From a virus, in the IMG/VR virus record IMGVR_UViG_3300027746_000079, positions 1 to 28,816 of that record: a stretch of DNA of 28,816 nucleotides; one strand, 5' to 3'. A program made the position numbers and the translations under genes. Below the pieces are notes generated by a model. That model was given only the letters and a program-made list of their open reading frames with translations. It searched no databases and had not been told where the DNA came from. Position 1 is the first letter of the stretch, and every line of letters begins with the position of its first letter. Positions 6,568-14,332 of the stretch are shown here, piece after piece.

Positions 6568-7623
6568 ATGCGCAAATCTAATTGGTACGAGTTCCGCAAT
6601 CAGACTGAATCCACAGCCGACCTGTACCTGTACGGCGAGGTTGGAGGTTTCGGCGCAAATGCATCTGAATTTATTTCGGCGCTCTCACAACTCAAAGGCG
6701 CGCACATTAATTTGCACATCCACTCCCCCGGTGGATCTGTATTTGAGGGTCACGCAATCTTTAATGCGCTTCGTGGTCATGCTGGCGGTGTAACTACATT
6801 CGTCGATGGCATCGCAGCATCAATGGCGAGCGTTATTGCCATGGCTGGCAAGCCAGTAAAGATGGCGTCCAATGGGTTCCTGATGATTCACAATCCTTGG
6901 GCGACTTTCTCAGGCGATGCCACCGAGATGCGCCAGGAGGCTGATGTTCTCGACAAACTAAAAGAAGGGTTGGTAAAAATCTACTCAGACAAGTCTGGAC
7001 AAGATGCGGAGACAATCCGTGCAGCCATGGACTCTGAGACTTGGTTTGACGCCGAGGAGGCCGTGGCTTTCGGCTTTGCCGACGAGATATACAACGGACT
7101 CGAGGCAGTGGCCAAACTGGATGTTAGCAGGTTTGCCAAAGCGCCTGCATTACTCATCAAACTTATGAACAACGAACCGACCGCGGACGCCGTCGAGCCT
7201 ACGGTGGAAACCGTCGAGGCCGAAACAGTGGAACCAGTAATCGAGCAGGAAGCCGTGGTGGAAGCAGTGGCTCCCGAGGCAAGCGTCGATTTCGCAGCCA
7301 AGCTCACCGAGGCCAATGCACTCGTGGACAGCCTGCGTGCTCAATTGAGCGAGCGTGATGCCTTTGTCGCAAAGCTCACTGATGACCTCGCCAAAGCTAA
7401 AGCTGAGGCTGAAGTGACGCCAGCTAAGATCAACGCACTAGCGACTCGTGTGGTCGCAGCGGCTGGTCATCCGGCAGTAGAATTTACCACCGGCGAGCCT
7501 ACGGCTCTGCCGAAACAAGACCTTGTTGCGCAGTATAATGAACTGCGCAAAAACGGTAAGTCGGCTGAGTGGCTGGCTTTCCTCAAGAAGAACCGCACGG
7601 CACTAATGTCGGCGGCGAAGTAA
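6568..7623 (+). CDS. ClpP-like prohead protease with scaffold-like tail
   Basis: A 351-residue protein. Residues 1-190 are a ClpP-type serine protease: INLHIHSPGGSVFEG, then the nucleophile in GIAASMASVIAM (Ser85) and the catalytic His in FLMIHNPW (His108). It would cleave head proteins during maturation, as lambda gpC does. Residues 200-265 are very rich in Glu, Ala and Val (TVETVEAETVEP and similar). Residues 265-305 form a coiled coil (LTEANALVDSLRAQLSERDAFVAKL). The C-terminal 45 residues are folded-looking. No separate scaffold gene lies before the capsid gene, so the tail probably serves as scaffold, as in the lambda C/Nu3 arrangement, where the scaffold is the in-frame 3' part of the protease gene. 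An internal start (ATG at 7165, in LMNNEP) could make the scaffold alone. Confidence 0.9.
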   Translation: MRKSNWYEFRNQTESTADLYLYGEVGGFGANASEFISALSQLKGAHINLHIHSPGGSVFEGHAIFNALRGHAGGVTTFVDGIAASMASVIAMAGKPVKMASNGFLMIHNPWATFSGDATEMRQEADVLDKLKEGLVKIYSDKSGQDAETIRAAMDSETWFDAEEAVAFGFADEIYNGLEAVAKLDVSRFAKAPALLIKLMNNEPTADAVEPTVETVEAETVEPVIEQEAVVEAVAPEASVDFAAKLTEANALVDSLRAQLSERDAFVAKLTDDLAKAKAEAEVTPAKINALATRVVAAAGHPAVEFTTGEPTALPKQDLVAQYNELRKNGKSAEWLAFLKKNRTALMSAAK

Positions 7624-7652
7624 GCAGCAACCCAACCCAAACCAAACTACCT

Positions 7653-8549
7653 ATGGGAAACTCCATCACCGGTATCAATGATGATATCATCTCGCAAGGG
7701 GTGCTCGACGGCTTCGTCGCAGCGATCCTCCCCTTGTCTGTGTTCACCACCAGCTTCAGCGCCGACGCAGCGCGCCGTGGCGATAAGATCAGCATCCCTC
7801 GCGTTGGCGCGCAGGATGCCGCAGTCACTAAGTCTCCAAGCGCAGACTACACCATCCAGGATCTCGACTCCGATGCCGCACAGATTACTCTGGGCGAGCC
7901 GGTGTATGTGTCCGGTGGTCTGTCTGATGTGGAGGTCGCTTCCAGCTCCGTGTTGAGCCTTGAGCTCTACGGCAAGCAGAAGGGCTTCCAGCTTGGAAAG
8001 AAGGTTTTCCAGACCATCCTCGGCAATGTCACGGCCGCTAACTTCGGCGCCGCCGGATTCAATGGCGCTCCTGGTGCATTCGACCTCGACGCTGTCATCG
8101 ACCTCGCGACAAATTGCTCGACTGATAACATGCCAGAGGACATGCGCGCTCTCGTAGTCAATGAGCTGTATTTCGCCAATTTGATGAAGGACTCGGCGGT
8201 GAATCAGTTCAACACCTACGGCAGCGTCGATCCTCTCCACAACAACCGCATCCCGCGCCTTGCTGGATTTGACGTGCATAAGAGCACGATCATCCCCAAC
8301 AACGGCGAGTACCTGGTTGGCTTCGCTGGTCACCCATCCGCGCTTGCTGTTGCCATCCGCTATCTGGCTCCGCAGTCCGGTCAGGCCTACATCCGCGCCG
8401 AGGCGCTCACCGACGCGACCACAGGTATCACCATCGGTATCCGTGAGTGGTACGACGAAGATTCCGGCGTGCTCAAGAAGGTCTGGGAGTGCTGCTTCGG
8501 CAGCGTTGCTGGCATCGGCGAAGGGTTGAAGCGCATCACCAACGACTAA
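7653..8549 (+). CDS. Major capsid protein
   Basis: A 298-residue protein placed directly after the protease/scaffold gene. The sequence has the look of a coat protein of the HK97 fold: a long extended N-terminal part with the FSADAARRGDKISIPRVG strand region, many small residues, a DLDAVIDLATNCS spine-helix-like segment, ALVVNELYFANLMKD, and a C-terminal GFDVHKSTIIPN ... YRAE-like end (YIRAEALTDATTGITIGIREWYD). The ATG at 7653 is preferred over the upstream in-frame TTG at 7569, which would overlap the protease gene. The 29-base leader is A/C-rich with no Shine-Dalgarno. Two adjacent cysteines (ECCFG) lie near the C-terminus. The call is by position, length and composition; the exact coat family is not named. 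Confidence 0.82.
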   Translation: MGNSITGINDDIISQGVLDGFVAAILPLSVFTTSFSADAARRGDKISIPRVGAQDAAVTKSPSADYTIQDLDSDAAQITLGEPVYVSGGLSDVEVASSSVLSLELYGKQKGFQLGKKVFQTILGNVTAANFGAAGFNGAPGAFDLDAVIDLATNCSTDNMPEDMRALVVNELYFANLMKDSAVNQFNTYGSVDPLHNNRIPRLAGFDVHKSTIIPNNGEYLVGFAGHPSALAVAIRYLAPQSGQAYIRAEALTDATTGITIGIREWYDEDSGVLKKVWECCFGSVAGIGEGLKRITND

Positions 8550-8553
8550 GCAG

Positions 8554-8823
8554 ATGGCGAATTACTCGCTAGTGTTGGGAGTCAAGAAAGGTGCAGCCGA
8601 GGTGATTGGTAATCCAATTGCCAACGGTGGAGCCAAGCGATTGTTCAAGCAGATCATTGCCGACAACGGAATCGCAGGCGTTTGCCAGTACGAAGAGGTC
8701 TGGCTTGTGGACACGCTGCAAGGCCGTCTAAGGCGCAAGGGATTCGTTTGTGGGTCAGCACCGCAGGCTGAGTCTGCAGAGCCTGCAAAGCGGCGTGGGC
8801 GCCCTCCAAAGGCTATCGTGTAA
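8554..8823 (+). CDS. Small head-region protein with AT-hook-like tip
   Basis: An 89-residue protein starting four bases after the capsid stop. The first 65 residues look like a compact alpha/beta domain (KRLFKQIIADNGIAGVCQYEEVWLVDTLQGRLRRKGF). The end, AEPAKRRGRPPKAIV, contains the RGRP core of an AT-hook, a minor-groove DNA-binding peptide. Genes in this place often code head completion or decoration proteins; the tip would suit contact with packaged DNA. The family is not recognised. It is followed by a terminator, so the capsid and this gene end one transcript. Confidence 0.7.
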   Translation: MANYSLVLGVKKGAAEVIGNPIANGGAKRLFKQIIADNGIAGVCQYEEVWLVDTLQGRLRRKGFVCGSAPQAESAEPAKRRGRPPKAIV

Positions 8824-8845
8824 GTTCGCCAAAGAAGTAATTGAA

Positions 8846-8881
8846 GGGGCTGCGTTGGGCAACTGGCGCAGCCCCTTTTTC
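8846..8881 (+). terminator. Rho-independent terminator after the capsid genes
   Basis: GGGGCTGCG (8846-8854) pairs perfectly with CGCAGCCCC (8867-8875) across a 12-base loop and is followed by TTTTTCT. It lies after the capsid and AT-hook genes and ten bases before the next start. It probably reduces read-through from the abundant capsid message into the connector genes. Confidence 0.9.
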
Positions 8882-8890
8882 TAAACACAC

Positions 8891-9220
8891 ATGTCCGAGT
8901 TTGAAGATCTAATGCGTGTCGGATTTCGCGAGGTGACGGTGCAGGCCGGATCTACCATCACGCGCAACGAGCAGTCGGCTCGATGTGTGATCCTGCCAGC
9001 GATTGAGACTCGGGCCATGCAGGCCTCTGGCTATTACCCTGAGGCTACGAGCACCATCGAGATGGAGCGTGATGATCTGCAACGCCTAGGGCTGGATCTC
9101 AAGTCAGTGTGCCAGCTCAATGGTAAGTATCTGCGAGTGGTCGGTATTGATGACGACGCAAATGATCCATGCGTACAGGTGCATCTAAAGCTGGAGCAGA
9201 ACATTGTAGTTCCTCGATGA
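8891..9220 (+). CDS. Head-tail connector candidate
   Basis: A 109-residue protein with a predominantly beta pattern (VTVQAGSTITRNEQSARCVILPA, CVQVHLKLEQNIVV) and a middle helix. The position after the capsid and before an HK97 gp10-like gene is where phages carry the head-closure or stopper protein. No motif settles this. Its leader is CTAAACACAC with no Shine-Dalgarno. It overlaps the next gene by ATGA. Confidence 0.7.
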   Translation: MSEFEDLMRVGFREVTVQAGSTITRNEQSARCVILPAIETRAMQASGYYPEATSTIEMERDDLQRLGLDLKSVCQLNGKYLRVVGIDDDANDPCVQVHLKLEQNIVVPR

Positions 9221-10014
9221 ATCCTAAAATCGAATTTAACGACACCGGCTTTAAGCAAGTGATCAAGGAACTGGCTAAGATGTCAGGCAAGACTTTTGAT
9301 GAAGTGCTAAAGGCCGAGGCTGGACGGGTGCTGCAAAGGATAATCAAGAAGACGCCTGCATCGGGAGTTACTCAAACGCGCAAAGTTTCATTACGCGATA
9401 AAGCTGCTGCGATTAAGAAAAACGCAAACCGTGCATTTCGTTTTCCATCAGGCGAGAGTATTTACACTCACCCGCAAACGCATCGCAGGATATTTCTAGA
9501 TGTATCCACATTCAAGGGTGGCACGGGTGAAAAAAAGCCAATGGATAAGCGTGGCAAAACAATCCACGAGATGGATGGGAACAGGCGCTGGAGCAACATC
9601 CGCTGGCAAAAGTACTTATCGCTTGAAGAGTCGATCAAACCTGCTGCTGCTGATGTTGCTCGCAGAATTCCGATGACTAAAGGAGTGGCGCGACAGTCGT
9701 GGATTAAAGCTGCGGAAGACCTGAGTATCGACATGTCGCTCATCAAGTTTCCGGCTTACGTTAGGAAGGCACGCCAGCTTTCACGCAGGCAATTTACCAA
9801 CTCACAAGGCATTAAGTTTCAAACTAAAACAAACTACGCCTTGGATTTCCAAAACGGATTCCCTCAATTTCAAAACGGCGACTATCAAAGCAACGTAATT
9901 CGCGGCGCAATCAACGCACGCATCAAGGCATTCACCAGTGACGTTGAGCGCGGTGTATTCCTTGACGTAAAAAGGAGAGCAGACCGCTACAAAGGAGTAT
10001 TCGTGACACAATGA
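9217..10014 (+). CDS. Neck or tail-completion protein candidate
   Basis: A 265-residue basic protein. It begins like tail-completion proteins of the HK97 gp10 kind: an N-terminal FNDTGFKQVIKELAKMSGKTFDEVLKAEAGRVLQRIIKKTP helix pair. It is longer than that family's usual 110-160 residues because of a Lys/Arg-rich middle (KKPMDKRGKTIHEMDGNRRW) and a second helical region. The ATG chosen overlaps the previous stop as ATGA; the upstream GTG at 9169 is inside the previous gene. It is followed by another ATGA overlap. The role is inferred from position and the N-terminal pattern only. Confidence 0.75.
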   Translation: MNPKIEFNDTGFKQVIKELAKMSGKTFDEVLKAEAGRVLQRIIKKTPASGVTQTRKVSLRDKAAAIKKNANRAFRFPSGESIYTHPQTHRRIFLDVSTFKGGTGEKKPMDKRGKTIHEMDGNRRWSNIRWQKYLSLEESIKPAAADVARRIPMTKGVARQSWIKAAEDLSIDMSLIKFPAYVRKARQLSRRQFTNSQGIKFQTKTNYALDFQNGFPQFQNGDYQSNVIRGAINARIKAFTSDVERGVFLDVKRRADRYKGVFVTQ

Positions 10015-10484
10015 GCGCACCAGATTTGCAAACGCTGTACACCGTCGAACCCGCAGTGGAGCTAGCTTGGAAGGCCGTGCTGGCCGAGGCTGGCATCGAT
10101 GCCTACACGCAGCGCGAAATCGAGAATCTGCCGATCCCGCGAGTCGATGTTCAATGCACACTTGGCGATTTCACAGGTCACCGTGGAGAGGTTCAGCCTG
10201 GAGTGTTCACGCTTGATGCATGGAACGCATCCATCACGCTTGAGGTGGTTACTAAGCGAGTCGAGGACCAGCCTACGCTGCACGCTGAGAACGTGGCCAA
10301 AGTAAGAGGAGCAGCATCCTACTACGCGAACAAGTTCACCGAGGCTGTGCTTCCGTACCATACGCTCACATACATTCAGGAGAACGGCACCACCCCTCAA
10401 GTCGGCAGCGACGACGATACCGACCGCAGCACCATCACCTTCTCAGCTATTATCTGCATTCGCACGAATGCGTGGCCGAGTTGA
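10011..10484 (+). CDS. Tail terminator candidate
   Basis: A 157-residue alpha/beta protein between the neck candidate and the tail tube candidate, the usual slot for the tail terminator that caps the tube. It starts with an acidic helical N-terminus (VEPAVELAWKAVLAEAGID), then beta segments (RVDVQCTLGDFTGH, SITLEVVTKR), a helix with AENVAKVRGAASYYANKF and a final strand pair around STITFSAIICIRTNAWPS. This order is common in tail terminators but is not proof. The stop codon lies within motif copy 3. Confidence 0.65.
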   Translation: MSAPDLQTLYTVEPAVELAWKAVLAEAGIDAYTQREIENLPIPRVDVQCTLGDFTGHRGEVQPGVFTLDAWNASITLEVVTKRVEDQPTLHAENVAKVRGAASYYANKFTEAVLPYHTLTYIQENGTTPQVGSDDDTDRSTITFSAIICIRTNAWPS

Positions 10485-10503
10485 CACCACACCAATAAGT
10501 AAA
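10481..10503 (+). promoter_or_regulatory. GTTGACACC-N7-TAnGTA motif, copy 3
   Basis: GTTGACACC (10481-10489), seven bases, then TAAGTAA (10497-10503). The box spacing matches copies 1 and 2, but the start codon of the tail tube candidate is 34 bases from the first box rather than 23, with an A/C-rich leader between. The different distance to the ATG argues that the motif acts at the DNA or RNA level rather than as a ribosome site alone. Confidence 0.6.
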
Positions 10504-10514
10504 GACCACATACT

Positions 10515-10877
10515 ATGCCTAACCCATCAGGAACCTATAATGACGGCGGACTTGTCTTCGGCTCGCAGGTCGTATCTATCGTATCAGTTGCCTATGTTGC
10601 CGAGTCTATCAACGTGGACAAGTCGACCTCGGTAATCGAACAGAAGAACGAATATGGCGTGCCGACTGGGCAGGTCTTGATCGAGCAGATCCCGACCGGC
10701 TCTATGACCCTGCAGCTTGCCAGCTCCGCCACTGTGGCGCCCTCGATTGGTGCTGCATTCACGCTCGTGCCGGTTGGTGGTGGATCTGCCACTTTCCTAA
10801 TCAGCAAAGTGGGCGAGCAGTTTAGCCAGGACGGCGAGACCAAGCTGTCCGTGGATTTCCGAAAGCAGTTGAACTAA
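10515..10877 (+). CDS. Major tail (tube) protein candidate
   Basis: A 120-residue, beta-rich, Ser/Thr/Val/Gly-rich protein (QVVSIVSVAYVAESINVDKSTSVIEQKNEYGVPTG, GSMTLQLASSATVAPSIGAAFTLVPVGG). It lies between the tail terminator candidate and the chaperone/tape-measure pair, exactly where siphophages carry the tube subunit, and it has its own motif copy upstream, as expected for an abundant protein. Tube proteins are usually 130-250 residues, so this one is small. The leader is A/C-rich with no Shine-Dalgarno. Confidence in the role is moderate. Confidence 0.7.
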   Translation: MPNPSGTYNDGGLVFGSQVVSIVSVAYVAESINVDKSTSVIEQKNEYGVPTGQVLIEQIPTGSMTLQLASSATVAPSIGAAFTLVPVGGGSATFLISKVGEQFSQDGETKLSVDFRKQLN

Positions 10878-10882
10878 TAGAC

Positions 10883-10900
10883 TGCCGGCGAAAGCTGGCA
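10883..10900 (+). other. Hairpin with GAAA tetraloop
   Basis: T-GCCGGC (10883-10889), GAAA loop, GCTGGC-A (10894-10900): a 7-bp stem with one G-T pair capped by a GNRA-type tetraloop. It sits in the 32-base gap between the tube candidate and the chaperone candidate, nine bases before the ATG at 10910. There is no T-run, so it is not a terminator. It could protect the 3' end of the tube message or lower translation of the next gene. Confidence 0.55.
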
Positions 10901-10909
10901 AGATAGCCA

Positions 10910-11524
10910 ATGGATCTGCATGAGATACCAGGCTATGACGAGGCACTCGCAGAAGAGCGCGAGATGCGCGCTCGTGTCTGCATTGGCGTGCCGCATGATG
11001 TGTGTGGTGTGGCACTCCGGCCGATGACGTTGCAGGACTTTGTCAATTTGCAGGCGCTGCGCTCACCGTTTGTGTCCGGCGGCTTCATCCGGCGCATGGA
11101 TTGCATGCAGTTGGTCTGTTACATGCGCGCAGACTATGTGGCTCCGACTGATAGTTGGATCGGCAGATGGTTTGGGAAGCGCCGGAACTCATCTGTATTG
11201 CGCCGACTGCGCACGATGACCACATCGGAGATCATCGGGCAGATTAACAACTACATGGATACCATGTTTCTCGACTCACCGGCATCGTCATCCGGTGGAG
11301 TTGAGTCGGCTCCAATAGCGTCCAGCACCGCATCGATCATTGATCAGCTAGGCTCCTCCTACGGCTGGTCCATTGGCGAGATGATGTCCGTGGAATTGCC
11401 ACTGATATTCCAGCTATTCCGCATCCGTCACATTATGGACGGCGGCAAACGCTCGGCTTTGATTAATCGAAAAAGCAGCAAAGTCATTGGCGACTACTTG
11501 CGCAAAATTAACTCCACAGAATGA
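10910..11524 (+). CDS. Tail assembly chaperone candidate
   Basis: A 204-residue mostly helical protein directly before the tape measure gene and overlapping it by ATGA, which is the usual place of the tail assembly chaperone that holds the tape measure before tube polymerisation. The segment ALRPMTLQDFVNLQALRSPFVSGG resembles the start of such chaperones. The second half has a Ser-rich linker (SPASSSGGVESAPIASS), then two more helices. There is no long -1 extension that would give the usual frameshifted second product. Confidence 0.65.
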   Translation: MDLHEIPGYDEALAEEREMRARVCIGVPHDVCGVALRPMTLQDFVNLQALRSPFVSGGFIRRMDCMQLVCYMRADYVAPTDSWIGRWFGKRRNSSVLRRLRTMTTSEIIGQINNYMDTMFLDSPASSSGGVESAPIASSTASIIDQLGSSYGWSIGEMMSVELPLIFQLFRIRHIMDGGKRSALINRKSSKVIGDYLRKINSTE

Positions 11525-13383
11525 GCCTCTCTACATCAGTCGGATTCAAGCTAGGCGTGGATTCCGCGTCGATGGATGCAGATTTGGCAAAGGCCAAAAC
11601 TAAGGTCGACAAATTTGCCAAAGACGTAGAGAGCAAAACAAAAGCCAAGGCAGGCAAGAAAGACGAAACATTTGGATCCGGTCTAATTGAGGGTCTTGGG
11701 TTGCCCACAACTATGGCTGCGCTCGGAGCGGCAGCAAGCGCAGCAGCCGTCGGTGGCATTGCTATGCTAACCAAGTCAGCCATGGATATGGCAGATGCAT
11801 TGGCAGACGCAGCCGACAACATGGACATGTCGGTTGAGCAGATTCAGGTTCTACAGGCGCAATTTGGTAATGCAGGTTTGGGAGCCGAAAAGTTTGCAAA
11901 AGTGATGGCTGACCTTTCGCTCAATGTCCAGAAGGCTCGCGATGGAGATGTCGGTGCACAGAAGGCACTCCAGAACCTCGGGCTGTCATACGAGGATCTG
12001 TTCGCTCTATCACCTGCCGAGCAACTTGCGAAGATATCTGACGCAGCGCAGGAGCTGGGCGACAAACAGAAGGTTGCGGCTAATCTGTCCGAGGTGTTTG
12101 GCAAAAACGCCAGGCTAATGGTTGGGCCGCTAATGCAGGGCGGAGATGCCATGCGTAAGTTTGGCGAGGACTTTACAGTAGCCACAGCAGACAATGTTAA
12201 GAGGGTTGGCGATCTTGCTGATGCAACTGCAAGTTTTTGGACCGAAATAAAAGCCGGTACCATTAACGCCATGGGCTCCATCATTAAGTATGGAGAAGAG
12301 CATTCCAAAGTAATGGATGTAATTAAGAAGGGAATGATCAACAGCTTTGACGCCACCCTTGGTGGGGCAATCACACTTGGAAAATTGCTGACTGATAAGC
12401 TGGGTATAAAGGACAGTATAAAGGACATTGTGGCTCCCAAAGCCAGCATGACAGAGGATCCAGAGGCGAAGAAGAAGCGTGAAATAGATGCAGCTGCTGC
12501 TCTTCAACGTCAGGCTGATGAGGAGGCTCTGAGTTCAGGAATGGAAATGTGGGATCTTTTGAATGCCGTTGCAGATGAGCGGAAGACGGTTGCTGAGATT
12601 GAGGCTGCCACAGTAAAGATTGCGGAAGCTGCGATATTCTCACGGCTATCTGATGAGGAGAAAATCAATTCCCTCACAAGAGATCGACAGGAGTTGGAGG
12701 CTCGCGCAACTGAAGATACAATCGATGGCGCTAATGCGCGACAGGATCAGCTGGAGATTGAGGTGAAGATAAGTGATCTGCAGGCTCGCATCGCCGACAA
12801 GCAGGCGTCAGCACTTGCACGGCAGCGGCAAGAGCAGGAGCGCATTAACACCGAAAATGATAATGCAATGCAGGCTCACCACGAACTTGGCATGAAAGCT
12901 CAGGAGGAAATAATGAAGCGCCAGGAGGAGGCTGCTGACAAACAGCTTTCGCGACACGATAAAGAAAAGGCTGCGATAAAAGACATTGCTCACATGAAGG
13001 AGCAGATGGTCGGGCAAGATATCGACCAGCAGAACATCATGCGCAATGAGATGCTCAAGACCAAGGAGGCCGAGGTTGGTAAGATCAAAGCCAGACTTGC
13101 GATGACTCCAGAGGAGCGCAGGCAAGCAGATCGAGATGCTAGAAAAGACAAGGCTTTGGATCGCCAAGCAAAACGAATCTTTGAAGGCAAGCAGCGTGAA
13201 GCTGAACGCAAACTACAACGCGAAGCAAAGCTCGGAGATCGTGTGATGCCTGCAAAGCAGGTTGCCCCTGCGGCGCCTCAAGCTGCAGATCCCGCGGACG
13301 TGATGAAGAACGCAGCAAATGGTTTTAAGCAAGCTGTGGATGATTTGGTAAAGCTGCGCGTGGTAGCTATTTTGAACACCTAA
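11521..13383 (+). CDS. Tape measure protein
   Basis: A 620-residue protein that sets tail length. It starts with a helical region (DADLAKAKTKVDKFAKDVESKTKAKAG), then a hydrophobic Ala/Gly stretch at about residues 60-85 (LPTTMAALGAAASAAAVGGIAML). A region with typical tape-measure wording (QALQNLGLSYEDLFALSPAEQLAKISDA, ANLSEVFGKNA) follows. From about residue 315 onward there are long charged coiled coils (AADKQLSRHDKEKAAIKDIAHMKEQM). At the usual 0.15 nm per residue the tail would be roughly 90 nm. It begins by ATGA overlap with the chaperone candidate. Confidence 0.9.
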   Translation: MSLSTSVGFKLGVDSASMDADLAKAKTKVDKFAKDVESKTKAKAGKKDETFGSGLIEGLGLPTTMAALGAAASAAAVGGIAMLTKSAMDMADALADAADNMDMSVEQIQVLQAQFGNAGLGAEKFAKVMADLSLNVQKARDGDVGAQKALQNLGLSYEDLFALSPAEQLAKISDAAQELGDKQKVAANLSEVFGKNARLMVGPLMQGGDAMRKFGEDFTVATADNVKRVGDLADATASFWTEIKAGTINAMGSIIKYGEEHSKVMDVIKKGMINSFDATLGGAITLGKLLTDKLGIKDSIKDIVAPKASMTEDPEAKKKREIDAAAALQRQADEEALSSGMEMWDLLNAVADERKTVAEIEAATVKIAEAAIFSRLSDEEKINSLTRDRQELEARATEDTIDGANARQDQLEIEVKISDLQARIADKQASALARQRQEQERINTENDNAMQAHHELGMKAQEEIMKRQEEAADKQLSRHDKEKAAIKDIAHMKEQMVGQDIDQQNIMRNEMLKTKEAEVGKIKARLAMTPEERRQADRDARKDKALDRQAKRIFEGKQREAERKLQREAKLGDRVMPAKQVAPAAPQAADPADVMKNAANGFKQAVDDLVKLRVVAILNT

Positions 13384-13384
13384 C

Positions 13385-14020
13385 ATGCCAACCGGAATAC
13401 ATTACGACCTAACGCACTCTTCGGCGACTCCATTGGCCGACGGGCCTAAGGTTTATGCGTTTGACTCAGACAGCCAGTCGACGAATTACAAGCAACAGTT
13501 TGTCCAAAACGCATCCGACTGGATGCCATTAGCCTGGGGCACCGAGGGTGATACTGGCTACTATCTGGTAGAGGAAAGTCAGCCTGAGAATATCGACGCA
13601 GGGATGGTGCGATGGACTCGCACATATTCGCAGGTGCCACAGGCACACACTGAGTTTGAGGCGGTCAGCTACAACTATAACACCATCTACGTCTGGGACC
13701 CTAATGTCCCACCGGATGGCAATTGGATTGTATTCAGCCAGGTTGTCTCGTTCACAACCATGGTTTCCTCAAAAGTAGAATACACCTACTACCGTACAGA
13801 CGATCCCGGAGCAGATATCACCATCGACCTCGGATGGAAAATATTCCAGCTTGCCAACAATTACTTTTTCCAAGGGACCAATCCATACGCAGATCTCGAC
13901 AACGTGCCACCGTTTTTCCTTGGGGACGATTCAAGCGTGACTCGGTGGCGTGGTAATATCTGGCGCAAAGCCAATCGCATGGTGCCGGTGCCGGTACTGG
14001 AGTGGAGTATCTTCGCCTAA
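13385..14020 (+). CDS. Distal tail protein candidate
   Basis: A 211-residue protein right after the tape measure gene. It is rich in aromatic residues and predicted beta (DSDSQSTNYKQQFVQNASDWMPLAWG, VRWTRTYSQVPQAHTEFEAVSYNYNTIYVW, VEYTYYRTDDPG). It has no cysteine, signal peptide or membrane segment. Position and length suit a distal tail or baseplate hub component. I do not recognise a named family. The sequence TTGAACACC just before the start is close to the structural motif but has an extra base. Confidence 0.65.
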   Translation: MPTGIHYDLTHSSATPLADGPKVYAFDSDSQSTNYKQQFVQNASDWMPLAWGTEGDTGYYLVEESQPENIDAGMVRWTRTYSQVPQAHTEFEAVSYNYNTIYVWDPNVPPDGNWIVFSQVVSFTTMVSSKVEYTYYRTDDPGADITIDLGWKIFQLANNYFFQGTNPYADLDNVPPFFLGDDSSVTRWRGNIWRKANRMVPVPVLEWSIFA

Positions 14021-14023
14021 TCC

Positions 14024-14332
14024 ATGGCCAAACTGATCCAACAAGTACAGCTCGGCAGCACAGACACGCTGCTAGTCACCGATCGAGCCAATGAGTTGAT
14101 CGACAAGCTCAACGCATTGCTAAATATGCAAGTGCAGCCAGCCGAGCTTGGCAGCTTTGTGGTGGGTGATGCAGGCAATGCCATCCTCACCCTATCCGGC
14201 GTGGGAGGATCTGCACCGGCCGATATTAATCAGGCGATCTCTGATTTTGTAGACACTTATCTGACGATCGAAGTGTCATGCAATAATGATGGGACGATAA
14301 GCGCAACCATCGTCAACAGCTATGGCACCTAA
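14024..14332 (+). CDS. Small tail-tip protein, unknown
   Basis: A 102-residue protein: an N-terminal strand and a helix (RANELIDKLNALLNMQVQPAELG), a Gly/Ala-rich beta part (SFVVGDAGNAILTLSGVGG), a helix (DINQAISDFVDTYL) and a final beta hairpin with the only cysteine (EVSCNNDGTISATIV). It overlaps the start of the Cys-rich gene by 11 bases, so the two are probably translated together. The role is unknown. Confidence 0.6.
   Translation: MAKLIQQVQLGSTDTLLVTDRANELIDKLNALLNMQVQPAELGSFVVGDAGNAILTLSGVGGSAPADINQAISDFVDTYLTIEVSCNNDGTISATIVNSYGT

Noticed and set aside
7647-8333. 228-codon open frame on the minus strand opposite the capsid gene
   Set aside because: It mirrors the codon pattern of the capsid gene, has no ribosome site or recognisable domain, and no other gene is on this strand.
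11460-11524. Programmed -1 frameshift from the chaperone candidate into the tape measure gene (at CGAAAAAGC)
   Set aside because: The -1 frame meets TAA at 11509 before reaching the tape measure start, so it would add only about 13 residues.
11844-12449. 201-codon minus-strand open frame opposite the tape measure gene
   Set aside because: A shadow of the coiled-coil coding strand; Ser/Leu-rich composition and no supporting signals.
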